The notes beneath the pieces are model-generated. The model did not search any database, was not told where the DNA came from, and saw only the letters and a program-made list of their open reading frames with translations. Below are positions 1 through 9,264 of a DNA stretch of 64,000 nucleotides, piece by piece. This DNA comes from an uncultured Selenomonas sp. (GTDB taxonomy: Bacteria > Bacillota > Negativicutes > Selenomonadales > Selenomonadaceae). The stretch is taken from assembly GCA_947167105.1 (NCBI GenBank), contig CAMVGU010000010.1, positions 1-64,000 on the forward strand. The letters are read 5' to 3'. Within the stretch, counting starts at the first letter, position 1. Every line of letters begins with the position of its first letter. The position numbers were made by a program, and so were the translations under genes.

Positions 1-11
1 TAGATGTACCA

Positions 12-33
12 CCCCCACTTGTAGAAGTGGGGG
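12..33. repeat. Solo IS605-type end hairpin
   Basis: TAGATGTACCACCCCCACTTGTAGAAGTGGGGGACATCCTTTGCCTCGTTATA repeated verbatim near 42083-42135. Confidence 0.7.
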
Positions 34-164
34 ACATCCTTTGCCTCGTTATAAGGCCATTGTTCTAATTTTGCCATAGGCAAAGTCTTCCAGTAGGCCT
101 TTCAACAGGCAAAGCATGTCATAACGCTGAATAGAGTGATTTCGCAACGCGAAAGCATTACTAC

Positions 165-210
165 TCCCCCCACCACCGCTTCGCGGTTCCCCGCCCCCAG
201 GGGGGGCGGA
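165..210. repeat. R2 dispersed double-hairpin repeat
   Basis: CCCCCACCACCGCTTCGCGGTTCCCCGCCCCCAGGGGGGGCGGA; copies near 20.0, 42.1, 47.2 (x2), 48.3, 50.0 kb. Confidence 0.8.
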
Positions 211-342
211 CATTTTAGATTGGCACAAGCTGTGACGTGCCGATATGGCTCACATCACAGACTAACAACAAAAAGCAGGAAAATACCATTTCTTGCAGAA
301 TATCTACTATTTAAGAAAACTTCCCTACACGGAGGATTCGGA

Positions 343-1782
343 ATGAACGATACTACTGCACGGCGCAGAAATCCCTTATCCAGGGTCATGACCATCTACT
401 GCGTTCTCTTTGCCACGTTCTTTGCCCTGTCCACGGGTCTGGTCAGCTCTTACCTCTACGAACAGGACATGATGGCCCGCTACCATGCCTATACCAGGGA
501 TCTCCTGAACTACACCGCCGCCGCCATTGACGGGGACGACCTGGAGCGCTGCATGGAGACCGGGGTGAAGTCGGAAAAATACCACCGGCTCCAGGAGCTC
601 ACCAATGCCCTCAAGGAAACCCATGATGTGGAATTTCTCTATATAATCAAGCCTATCTCCGACACGCCCCCGGACAATATGATGGATGTACTGGCGGCCT
701 ATACCCAGACAGAGAAGGAGACCGAGCTCGATGAACTGACGGATCTGGGGAAATTTACCGGGGACGCCTATCCCCCGAAGGTAGCCAGGGAGTACCTGGC
801 CAGGATGGACAGGAATCCTGAAATCACCTTTTTTCCCAACGATACGGAGTTTGGCGATATCTACACCGCCATCCGTCCCATTTTTGACAGCCAGGGCCGT
901 CCCATTGCCGTCCTGTGCGCCGATGTGCTGATGGATGACATCAACACGGGCCGCAGGCGCTTCTTCCTGGCCAGCATTGCCCTGGCCCTGCTCCTGGCTG
1001 TCCTGCTGGTAGCGGCAATGTCCTACTGGCTGCGGCGGCGGGTGGCCCGGCCCATCGAGCGCATCAAGAATTCCGCCGAGGCCATGGCGGCCAAATGCCA
1101 CAACAGCAGCGCCCTGACCCTCTTTGCCTTCGAGGACCCGGGCATCCGCACCAATGATGAACTGGAGGATCTTTCCAGGGCGGTTGCCACCATGTGCAAC
1201 GAAATCAAGGGCTATGCAGACAAGCTGATTCGCGCCAACCAGCAGGTGGGGGAGCTGCAGGAGAGCTTTGTGAAAATGGACTATCTGGCCTACCGGGATG
1301 TCCTGACGGGAGCGGGCAACAAGGCCGCCTACGAGCGCAGCGCCGCCCGCCTGACCCTGGAGCTCCAAAGGGGCAAGGGGGATTTTACCCTTGTCATGGC
1401 GGATCTGAATTACCTGAAGCGCATCAATGACAACTACGGCCACGACTGCGGCAATAAGTACATCATCGGCCTGCACAAGATCCTGAAGCAGTGTTTCCCC
1501 GGCGGGGAAATCTTCCGCATCGGCGGGGACGAGTTCGTCATTATACTCAAAGGGGCAGTCTCCCTCCAGGCAGGGAAAATGCTGAAAAAGGCCAAGAAAA
1601 ATATGGCACGGCTGGGAGAGGACAAGAGCCTGCCCCCCTGGGAGCAGATCTCCTGCGCCATGGGCCTTTGCCACTACGACCCGGAGCGACATAAAAAAGT
1701 GGTAGATGTCTTCAATGAGGCAGACAGCTGCATGTACCAGGATAAGAAGAGAATGCGAGCAGAAAGGGAGGATGCACGATGA
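343..1782 (+). CDS. Membrane-bound diguanylate cyclase (sensor + HAMP + GGDEF)
   Basis: ORF 136..1782; likely start at 343 after GGAGGA; two TM segments, HAMP-like region, intact motif IFRIGGDEFVIIL. Confidence 0.9.
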   Translation: MNDTTARRRNPLSRVMTIYCVLFATFFALSTGLVSSYLYEQDMMARYHAYTRDLLNYTAAAIDGDDLERCMETGVKSEKYHRLQELTNALKETHDVEFLYIIKPISDTPPDNMMDVLAAYTQTEKETELDELTDLGKFTGDAYPPKVAREYLARMDRNPEITFFPNDTEFGDIYTAIRPIFDSQGRPIAVLCADVLMDDINTGRRRFFLASIALALLLAVLLVAAMSYWLRRRVARPIERIKNSAEAMAAKCHNSSALTLFAFEDPGIRTNDELEDLSRAVATMCNEIKGYADKLIRANQQVGELQESFVKMDYLAYRDVLTGAGNKAAYERSAARLTLELQRGKGDFTLVMADLNYLKRINDNYGHDCGNKYIIGLHKILKQCFPGGEIFRIGGDEFVIILKGAVSLQAGKMLKKAKKNMARLGEDKSLPPWEQISCAMGLCHYDPERHKKVVDVFNEADSCMYQDKKRMRAEREDAR

Positions 1783-2825
1783 AACTGGCTTTTATCGGAA
1801 CGGGAAAAATCGTCCACGATGCCCTGGGGGCAGTAAAGGATGAGGCGCAGATTGAAAAGACCGCTGTCTTTGCCCGTCCCCGCAGCCTGGAGAAGGCCCA
1901 GGCCCTGGCCCGTGAGCATAATATAGGAGAAGTGTGGACGGACTACGATGAGCTGCTGCAAAAGACCCAGGCGGACACCGTCTACATCGGCCTCATCAAC
2001 AGCGCCCATTATCCCTACGCAAAAAAAGCCCTGCAGCAGGGCAAGAACGTCATTCTGGAAAAGCCCTTCACCCCCTTCCTGACGGAAGCGGAGGAACTGA
2101 TGGCCCTGGCCAAAGAGCGGGACCTTTGCATCTTCGAGGCCATTACGGTGCTGCACAGCGACATCATCAGGGAGATGGAGAAGAACCTGCCCAAACTGGG
2201 CAAGCTCCGCATGGCTCTCTGCAACTACTCCCAGTATTCCAGCCGCTACGATGATTACCTCCTGGGCAAGGCCGCCCATGCCTTTGACCCGGAATACTAC
2301 GGCGGCGCCCTCTACGATATCAACGTGTATAACATCCACTACTGCCTGACCCTCCTTGGCACATCCCAGGCAGCGGCCTACCATGCCAATTTCGGCTTCA
2401 ACGGCATCGACACCTCCGGCACCCTGGTTCTCACCTATCCCGGCTTCTACGCCGTCTGCACAGGTGCCAAGGACTCAGACAGCCCCTGCTTTATCCAGAT
2501 TCAGGGAGAAAAGGGCTGGATGCGCCTGGAGGGCAAGCCCAACTCCCCCGCAAGGCTGGTGACAGTCTACGTCAATGAGGCGGACGGCACCCTTGTCAGG
2601 GATGCCTCGGGAGCCATGGTGCGCTCCACCCTCACCGAAACCTACGAGCCCCGCCCCGTACCCCACAGAATGACCCAGGAATTCCTGGACTTTGCGGCCA
2701 TCATAGACGGGAAAAGCCCGGAGCACCGCAAAGAGTACCAAAGGCTCAGCGAAGAAACCCTGGCAGTGGTTCGCATTCTGGAACAAGCCAGGGAAAGCGC
2801 CGGCCTGAAATTCCCCCAAGCCTGA
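1779..2825 (+). CDS. Gfo/Idh/MocA family oxidoreductase
   Basis: N-terminal Rossmann MKLAFIGTGKIVHDAL, EKPFTPF motif (EKP); ATGA overlap with upstream GGDEF gene. Confidence 0.9.
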   Translation: MKLAFIGTGKIVHDALGAVKDEAQIEKTAVFARPRSLEKAQALAREHNIGEVWTDYDELLQKTQADTVYIGLINSAHYPYAKKALQQGKNVILEKPFTPFLTEAEELMALAKERDLCIFEAITVLHSDIIREMEKNLPKLGKLRMALCNYSQYSSRYDDYLLGKAAHAFDPEYYGGALYDINVYNIHYCLTLLGTSQAAAYHANFGFNGIDTSGTLVLTYPGFYAVCTGAKDSDSPCFIQIQGEKGWMRLEGKPNSPARLVTVYVNEADGTLVRDASGAMVRSTLTETYEPRPVPHRMTQEFLDFAAIIDGKSPEHRKEYQRLSEETLAVVRILEQARESAGLKFPQA

Positions 2826-2875
2826 GCATGGATACGGCTGAACAGTAAAAATAGATATGGTCTCGAAAGAAAAAG

Positions 2876-2992
2876 CCTTCCCCCATGGGGAAGGGGAACC
2901 GCGAAGCGGTGGATGAGGTCTTATGGCAGTACGTGCCCTGAGACCTCACCCACCGTCTTCGACGGTCCCCCCTCCCCAAAGGGGAGGGCTTT
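2876..2992. repeat. R1 repeat pair in inverted orientation
   Basis: CCTTCCCCCATGGGGAAGGGGAACCGCGAAGCGGTGGATGAGGTC ... GACCTCACCCACCGTCTTCGACGGTCCCCCCTCCCCAAAGGGGAGGGC. Confidence 0.8.
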
Positions 2993-3029
2993 AATAAGTG
3001 GGAACAATTTTCCCTTAACGAATAATAAT

Positions 3030-3665
3030 TCAGTTCCTTAACTGCTTTGCCTGGAAGAATCTCTTAAAGTCCCCCATTTGCCTTTTCACCACAACTTCAT
3101 AGGGAAAATTCTTCACCAGGGACATGCGAGGGTCGTATTCGTTATATTCGATCAGCAGGGAAAAAGTGTCGTTAATAAACCAGGTCCTGTTATCGTTGCC
3201 CCGCTTGACGTTAGGACGGCCAAAATTGTAGGAAAAATTCTTCTCGGCCATCATATACATTTCATCGGCAGTATTCCGGTCCTTGATATGAAAGCGGATG
3301 TTATAATCGCCTACCAGATTTTTGTTGTTCTCATGGGGATGAACAACCACGGCAATGAGATAAGCCCCCCTATCCTTCTGAAAGGCAATAGTCTTGCCGT
3401 AATTATTGCTGCGCTGCCAGCCCTTGCTGGTAAAATCATCTATAAAGGTTTGCAGGGGCTTGCCAATGTAAATCCCAAAGGCCATGGTATCGTCCTTGGT
3501 GGCCTCCTCGATATCCTCATGCCAGGACGCTGCCGCCTCGGCCACGGGCACTGCCAGCACAGGCTGGGGGGCACAGGCAGCCTCCCAGGGAGTTACGGGC
3601 AGGGCGCTGCCAAGTTGCAGTGCCACAGCGGCGCAGGTTGCAGCCAGAATCTTTTTCTTCATCAT
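3030..3665 (-). CDS. Exported protein of unknown function
   Basis: ORF 3030..3761; signal peptide-like MMKKKILAATCAAVALQLGSALP gives start near 3665. Confidence 0.7.
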   Translation of the reverse strand: MMKKKILAATCAAVALQLGSALPVTPWEAACAPQPVLAVPVAEAAASWHEDIEEATKDDTMAFGIYIGKPLQTFIDDFTSKGWQRSNNYGKTIAFQKDRGAYLIAVVVHPHENNKNLVGDYNIRFHIKDRNTADEMYMMAEKNFSYNFGRPNVKRGNDNRTWFINDTFSLLIEYNEYDPRMSLVKNFPYEVVVKRQMGDFKRFFQAKQLRN

Positions 3666-3847
3666 GAATCCGCTCCTTAATTTCTCATCAGTTAGCTGTT
3701 TTTTACATTTGCGTAATGCACTCATGTATGAGTTCAACATTAGTTTGCTGATTCCTGCCAAAAAGTTTTATGCCTCCCCAGGAAGGAAAAAAAACAGTTC
3801 TAAGCGAAGTATCTACATACAACAGAAAAAATTATGGAGGTGTCTAC

Positions 3848-5344
3848 ATGGAACCATTATTTTCCATTCCAATTTCCCGCCGTGACTTTATGAAGCTGGC
3901 AGGGCTGACGATGGCCGGGGCTGCTCTGGGAGGGGCGGTGCCGGAGGCTGAAGGGGCGGCTGCCCCCACCCCCAAGGCGGATTTTAGCCAGACGGAGCTG
4001 CCGGTGCTCCTGGATGTGGATGTGTGCGTGGTGGGCGGCGGCTCCGCAGGTACGGCAGCGGCAGTGGTGGCAGGCCGCAGAGGTGCAAAGACGGTGCTGG
4101 TGGAGAGAAACATTGCCCTGGGAGGGCTTTCCACCCAGGGCTGCGTCTATCCCTGCATGCCCACCTTTGCCTATGGCAGCGACACGCCCTATATCACGGA
4201 TCTCAACAAGCGTATGGAAGGCCAGGGCATTGCCCCCCTGCTGGGGGTGGAGACTCCCACCTTCTACGGTGGCGGTGCCGGACAGTATTCCCCGGACTAT
4301 CTTTCCTATACCTATGACGAGATGTGCGCCGAGGCGGAGGTGGAGATTCTCTACAACGCCTCCCTGGTAGGGGCCATAGTGGAGGAGGGCAAAATCCGCT
4401 CCTGCATCGTGCAGACCGTGGCGGGCCTGGGGCTCATCAATGCCAAGGTCTTTATTGACGCCACCGGGGATGCCCTGCTCTCCCGCTTCGCAGGCGTCCC
4501 CGTGGAAAAGGGCGCGGAAAAGACAGGTCGCAACCAGCCCATGAGCCTGCGCTTTGAGATGAGCGGCATTGACGTGCAGAGGGCACACCGCTTCTTCAAA
4601 GAGGAATTCAAGGACACCTGGTCCCTGGAGCAGCCCTCCTATTTCTTTGAGTTTGCCAAGTGGAAGAAGACGGAGGACTTTTTCAAAAGCGGCGTAAAGA
4701 GCGGGGAGCTGACGGAGGATGACATTCTCTATATCCAGGCTTTCGCCATCATCGGCAAGCCCGGCACCATGTCCATGAACTGCCCGGAGCTGCCGCCCCT
4801 GCGCTTCAGCTCCACGGATGCCCTGTCCCTGTCCCGCTCCGTGAGCTTCGGCATGAGGATGCAGCGGCGGCTGGCGGATTTCTTCGTGAAGCATATCAAG
4901 GGCTTTGAAAAGGCCCAGATCAGCCGCATGGCCAGCCAGGTAGGGGTGCGGGAATCCTGGCGGGTGAAGGGGAAATACTATATGACGGCGGATGATTACT
5001 TCAAGGCCCGCCACTTCCCCGGCGCCGTGTGCCGCACCGCCTATCCCATAGATATCCATGATGTGGCCCTGGATTTGCAGAAGAAGCTGAAGAAGGGGGA
5101 TTACTACGAGATTCCCTACGATGCCCTGGTGGTAAACGAGCTTTCCAATCTCATGGTGGCAGGACGCTGTGCCAGCGGCAGCTTCGCCGCCCAAGCCTCC
5201 TTCCGCATCCAGCCCACCTGCATGAGCATGGGAGAAGCCGCAGGCATAGCCGCCGCCTGGGCCATCGACCACGGCATAGAGGTAAATGCCCTGCGCTGGG
5301 AGGATATACCCAGGGAGCAGCGCAGCTATGTAAGCGAAGGATAA
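3848..5344 (+). CDS. FAD-dependent oxidoreductase with Tat-type signal
   Basis: SRRDFMKLAGLTMAG (Tat-like), VDVCVVGGGSAGTAAAVVAGRRGAKTVLVE (FAD Rossmann), start after ATGGAGG. Confidence 0.88.
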   Translation: MEPLFSIPISRRDFMKLAGLTMAGAALGGAVPEAEGAAAPTPKADFSQTELPVLLDVDVCVVGGGSAGTAAAVVAGRRGAKTVLVERNIALGGLSTQGCVYPCMPTFAYGSDTPYITDLNKRMEGQGIAPLLGVETPTFYGGGAGQYSPDYLSYTYDEMCAEAEVEILYNASLVGAIVEEGKIRSCIVQTVAGLGLINAKVFIDATGDALLSRFAGVPVEKGAEKTGRNQPMSLRFEMSGIDVQRAHRFFKEEFKDTWSLEQPSYFFEFAKWKKTEDFFKSGVKSGELTEDDILYIQAFAIIGKPGTMSMNCPELPPLRFSSTDALSLSRSVSFGMRMQRRLADFFVKHIKGFEKAQISRMASQVGVRESWRVKGKYYMTADDYFKARHFPGAVCRTAYPIDIHDVALDLQKKLKKGDYYEIPYDALVVNELSNLMVAGRCASGSFAAQASFRIQPTCMSMGEAAGIAAAWAIDHGIEVNALRWEDIPREQRSYVSEG

Positions 5345-5362
5345 ATATTCCCCTGGAAAAAA

Positions 5363-5410
5363 AGAGAATCCCATCCAGAGCGTAATGCTCACAGAATGGG
5401 ATTCTCTTTT
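5363..5410. terminator. Bidirectional hairpin terminator
   Basis: AAAAGAGAATCCCATcc...gAATGGGATTCTCTTTT inverted repeat between convergent genes. Confidence 0.75.
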
Positions 5411-5422
5411 GCTATAACTTCC

Positions 5423-5821
5423 TTACTTTGCCCTTTGCTGGTTATCCTGTCCATGCTGGAAGCCATCCGGGGGAGGAACCGGCTTGCCGTCCTTGTCCTT
5501 GGGAGGCTCCGGGGGCTGCTTGCCGTCATGGTTAGGGCTATTCTGCCCCTGCCCTTCCATGTTCTTGCCATCGGGAGGTGGCAGGGGATTGCCATTCTCA
5601 TCCTTGGGCGGCTCAGGGGGCTGCTCCCCCTTCTGAGCCTGTGGCGACTGGGACTGCTCACCCCTCTGCATCTGCGGCTGCCCCTGGTGCCTTGTATCTG
5701 CACTCTGCCCCATTTCCCGGACGGCGGAACCAGCCTGGGAATGTACAGCAGCCAGGGCAGGTACAGAGCCCATAGCCATCACAGCGGCCATAATTCCTGC
5801 CAATAAAAGTTTCTTTCTCAT
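5423..5821 (-). CDS. Small exported Pro/Gln-rich protein with internal repeats
   Basis: Signal peptide MRKKLLLAGIMAAVMAMGSVPALA; two copies of G(E/K)QPPEPPKDxxGxPxPPPDG. Confidence 0.65.
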   Translation of the reverse strand: MRKKLLLAGIMAAVMAMGSVPALAAVHSQAGSAVREMGQSADTRHQGQPQMQRGEQSQSPQAQKGEQPPEPPKDENGNPLPPPDGKNMEGQGQNSPNHDGKQPPEPPKDKDGKPVPPPDGFQHGQDNQQRAK

Positions 5822-5884
5822 AAAGTTTCACTCCTTCTGCTATCTTTGCCTTGCTATGGTCAAGTTTATAGCCCGGATAGTGAA

Positions 5885-6040
5885 CGTACCCCCGCCTATA
5901 GAGGCGGGAGCTTCCTGCTTCCACGAGAACAGCACCACTGACTCCGAAGAGTTGCAGCGACTTACACTCTCTCCACAGGCGTAGATTCCCGTGCGACCCA
6001 CGGTATTTTACGAGATTAGTTAGGCAGATATTCGTCTAGC
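5885..6040 (-). ncRNA. Candidate omega-RNA (reRNA) at tnpB 3' end / IS right end
   Basis: Position: tnpB 3' end into the right-end hairpin, where TnpB guide RNAs arise in IS200/IS605; not proven from sequence alone. Confidence 0.4.
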
Positions 6041-7138
6041 TTCTTCTCGAATATTTATTGCAGCGTTTTTATCGCGGTTATGGTGACTGCCACAAGCGGG
6101 ACAATCCCATTCTCTTACAGACAAGTTTTTAGTTTCGTCATTTTGGTAGCCGCAAATATGGCATAATTGACTGCTTGGATACCACTTGTCTATCTTTATA
6201 AGTTGTTTGCCCTGCCATGCAAGCTTGTACTCCAGTATATTTGTGAACATGTTCCAGCCATTGTCGGCTACGGATTTACCAAAGCTGAATTTTCCGCCTT
6301 TCTTATGTTTCGCCATAGCTTTGACACTAATATCTTCTATGCCTATGGCATCATAGCGGTCTACCAAGTAGCGGGCTTTTTTGTGAAGGAAGTCGTGGCG
6401 TTGGTTGGCAATTTTTTCATGTAACTTAGCTACACGCAACCTTTGTTTGTCTCGGTTATGACTTCCCTTTTGCCGCTTAGAAAGTTTTCTTTGTGCCTTG
6501 GCTAATCTTTTCTCGGCTTTCCTCAAGAAATTTGGATAGTCCGCATCATCCTCATCGGAAGCAACATACAAACCGTGCATAGCAAAGTCCAGCCCAAGAA
6601 AGTTCTTCGGTATTATGGGGAGTATTTGGTTTTCATACTCTACAAGAATACTGATGTAGTATTTTCCTGTTGGTGTCCTGCTTATGGTTACAGTCTTAAT
6701 AGTGCTATTTTCCATCAGCGGGCGATGCAGGCATAATTTTACCCAACCAACTTTCGGCAGTTTTACCTTATTACCATCTAATTGGACAGAGCCTTTCTGA
6801 TTGTTCGTAGAGTACGAACAATGCCCCGTTTTCTTAGACTTGAAGCGTGGTTTTCCAAAGTGCCTGCGATTATTCCAAAAGTTGTTGTAAGCCTTATTCA
6901 GGTTTAGCTGAGCATTTGCAAGAGCCAAGCTGTCTACTTCCTTTAGCCAAGGAAATTCAGATTTGTATTGTGCGGGAGTGTTGTTCAGCTTCTTGCCTGT
7001 CTCTTTGTAGTAGTCAAGGCGGTCACCAAGCATCTTGTTATAGATGAATCTGGCACAGCCGAAAGTCTTAGCAAACATAATTTTTTGTTCAGTTGTTGGG
7101 TAGAGTCTGTATCGGTATGCCTTATTCACTATAATCAC
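6020..7138 (-). CDS. tnpB: RNA-guided endonuclease TnpB
   Basis: RuvC residues present (GLDFAM, GIEDISVKAM, HNRDKNAAINI) and zinc finger CHICG...CPACG. Confidence 0.93.
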   Translation of the reverse strand: MIIVNKAYRYRLYPTTEQKIMFAKTFGCARFIYNKMLGDRLDYYKETGKKLNNTPAQYKSEFPWLKEVDSLALANAQLNLNKAYNNFWNNRRHFGKPRFKSKKTGHCSYSTNNQKGSVQLDGNKVKLPKVGWVKLCLHRPLMENSTIKTVTISRTPTGKYYISILVEYENQILPIIPKNFLGLDFAMHGLYVASDEDDADYPNFLRKAEKRLAKAQRKLSKRQKGSHNRDKQRLRVAKLHEKIANQRHDFLHKKARYLVDRYDAIGIEDISVKAMAKHKKGGKFSFGKSVADNGWNMFTNILEYKLAWQGKQLIKIDKWYPSSQLCHICGYQNDETKNLSVREWDCPACGSHHNRDKNAAINIREEARRISA

Positions 7139-7530
7139 CTGCCTTGATTTTCTATGTATTTCCTAATTGTCTCAATAGGAGCACCGCCTGTTGTCAACAG
7201 GCAATAACTTCTCGACCAAAACATTTCTTTCCACAGCTTGCGCCTAACCTCTGGAAAATCTTTTTTGATTAGCCTAGAGCTGGCACTTTTATAAGCATTG
7301 ATGAATTTCGACAGCTCTGTATTAGGATGAGCACGGAACATGATATGCACATGGTCTTGGTCGTGATTCCATTCCTCCAACGTAATGTTGTATGATGAGC
7401 CAATACGAACAAAAATATCTTTAGCATATTGGCTCATTCGGTCAGAGAATACCTTGCGACGATACTTCACTACCAAAACCAGATGATAATAGAGTAAGAA
7501 CACTGAATGGTTATTGTTGTCTAATTCCAT
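7135..7530 (-). CDS. tnpA: IS200/IS605 family transposase TnpA (Y1 HUH)
   Basis: ORF 7135..7590; DHVHIMFRAHP HUH motif, C-terminal IRKYIENQGR with candidate catalytic Tyr; likely start MELDNNNHS. Confidence 0.92.
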   Translation of the reverse strand: MELDNNNHSVFLLYYHLVLVVKYRRKVFSDRMSQYAKDIFVRIGSSYNITLEEWNHDQDHVHIMFRAHPNTELSKFINAYKSASSRLIKKDFPEVRRKLWKEMFWSRSYCLLTTGGAPIETIRKYIENQGR

Positions 7531-7719
7531 AGTATAATAGGTCCTTTCTCTTTTACGACTGATTATACTACTCAATAAGACAAAAAGCAATTAAAATTGA
7601 GACTGTGCCCTCCCTCACTGCCAGTCCCTATGGCTAAATTTGAGCAATAGCGTTACAATATGGTATGGTGCTCTGTTTCGTTTCCATGCGTTCCTAATAT
7701 GTGTAAAGAAGATGATAAC

Positions 7720-8109
7720 GTGAATTACCTATACGTCTTTATAGGCGGCGGCCTGGGGGCTATGTGCCGCTATGCTATAATTTCTGCCATCGGCATGCGC
7801 TTCGGCCTGCATTTTCCCTTTGCCACCCTGGCGGTCAACGCAGCCAGTTGCTTCCTGATGGGCCTGGTCATGGGAATTATGCTGCCCCTGGCCCACCGTC
7901 TCCACCTAATGCCGGAGCATTTGCGGCTCCTCTTTAGCGTAGGCTTCCTGGGCGGCTTCTCCACCCTGGCCGCTTTCAGCCTGGAGACCCTTGCCCTGCT
8001 GCGGGGAGGCAGCCTGCTTCTGGCAGGACTGAATATCATCGGCACCATCGTCGTAGCCCTGGGCACAGTGTACCTGGGCTGGCAACTGGCTGCGGTCTTG
8101 CAGCGCTGA
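7720..8109 (+). CDS. crcB: Fluoride efflux transporter CrcB/Fluc
   Basis: GGGLGAMCRYAI, NAASCFLMG, GFLGGFSTLAAFSLET motifs; probable GTG start. Confidence 0.9.
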   Translation: MNYLYVFIGGGLGAMCRYAIISAIGMRFGLHFPFATLAVNAASCFLMGLVMGIMLPLAHRLHLMPEHLRLLFSVGFLGGFSTLAAFSLETLALLRGGSLLLAGLNIIGTIVVALGTVYLGWQLAAVLQR

Positions 8110-8125
8110 AATCCAGGGAAAATAA

Positions 8126-8155
8126 ATCCCCCGCTTCCGTGAAGCGGGGGCGTGA
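8126..8155. terminator. Hairpin terminator
   Basis: CCCCCGCTTCCGTGAAGCGGGGG after crcB. Confidence 0.6.
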
Positions 8156-8170
8156 ACATATGTAAATACA

Positions 8171-9112
8171 TTACTTTTTCGCTACAGAAATAACTTCTCT
8201 CTCAATGTCTGCAAAGATATCGTTATCCTGGGCGCCGCTCTTTACACCGGCGGGAATGACCACCTGCTGGGCAGGGGTGTCTTTTCTCGTCAGGTAGAGC
8301 TGCAGGTTGTAATAATAGCCGATGGAGGCGAGGAAATCCGTTTCTTCCTGGCTCAGGGAAATCTTGCCCTGATAGGAATCCTCCAGCACGGCCTTGGCAT
8401 AGCTGCGCATGACCTCCGTGAGATCTGCCGTCAGCATGGCTGTCTCCCCTGTGGCCTTATCTATGGTCCAGGTGCACTGGAGATTGTTTGCAGCCAGGGC
8501 TCTGTTGAGATAGTCCAGGGAGACCAGGGCCTCCTGGCGGTCTGCATCGCTCATGTTGGCAATGCGATCCCTCACGGCCTTGTCCTTGACGGCGGACAAA
8601 GCCTGGCCGTCAAAGGTGATATTGATGCGCTGCTGGCCGTTTTTCGTCTCTGACACCTGCACGTCCTTGACGGCGGCGGCATAGCTCTGCTTCGTGTTGC
8701 TGTCCTCTGAGCTGACGGCATCCAGTATCCAGGAAAGGCTGCCCAGAATGCTCTCCTTTTCCCATACGGCGTTACGCTGGCCGTAGAAGGTCACTGCATC
8801 CCCGGAACGCTCCGCATAGAAGGGCATCTCATGCTGCTGGGTCTGTCCGGCAGTCAGATCCGTATAGCCCCAGGTCAGTCTCCCTGTTGCCACCGCGGCA
8901 CCATTCCCCTGCAGGTAGCCATCGGCAATGACATTGGACTGGAAGGTGGGCCCGTGGAACATCAGCTCCAGATGATAGCCTTTCCCGAAAGTCATGCCCT
9001 GCAGGTATGCAGCCCGGAAAGCCTGCATATCCGCTTCAGCGGCAAAGGCCCTGCCGCCCACTGTCAGGAAAAGACCTGCCAGCAGCAGAGCAAACACCTT
9101 GAAAAACTTCAT
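8171..9112 (-). CDS. Exported protein of unknown function
   Basis: ORF 8171..9178; signal peptide MKFFKVFALLLAGLFLTVGGRAFA sets start at 9112. Confidence 0.7.
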   Translation of the reverse strand: MKFFKVFALLLAGLFLTVGGRAFAAEADMQAFRAAYLQGMTFGKGYHLELMFHGPTFQSNVIADGYLQGNGAAVATGRLTWGYTDLTAGQTQQHEMPFYAERSGDAVTFYGQRNAVWEKESILGSLSWILDAVSSEDSNTKQSYAAAVKDVQVSETKNGQQRINITFDGQALSAVKDKAVRDRIANMSDADRQEALVSLDYLNRALAANNLQCTWTIDKATGETAMLTADLTEVMRSYAKAVLEDSYQGKISLSQEETDFLASIGYYYNLQLYLTRKDTPAQQVVIPAGVKSGAQDNDIFADIEREVISVAKK

Positions 9113-9264
9113 TGCACATTCCTCCTCGATTGAGAATATAAATCCCGAATCAACGGGTCTGCCCTTCCCATTCGACACAGAGCAGGGAAATTCCTGCCCT
9201 GCTTATGGTTTTTTGAGAATTTTTAACATCTCATAACATAGGCAGCCTTGAAGTCCATAGTTTC

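Larger units (their letters stand above)
5875..7650 (-). mobile_element. IS200/IS605-family insertion sequence (tnpA+tnpB; ends approximate)
   Basis: Adjacent overlapping Y1 transposase and TnpB ORFs; right-end hairpin CCCGCCTATAGAGGCGGG (5891-5908). Confidence 0.85.

Noticed and set aside
7600-7720. Possible fluoride riboswitch upstream of crcB
   Set aside because: Could not find the conserved crcB-motif pseudoknot elements by eye in the leader; not claimed without a covariance search.
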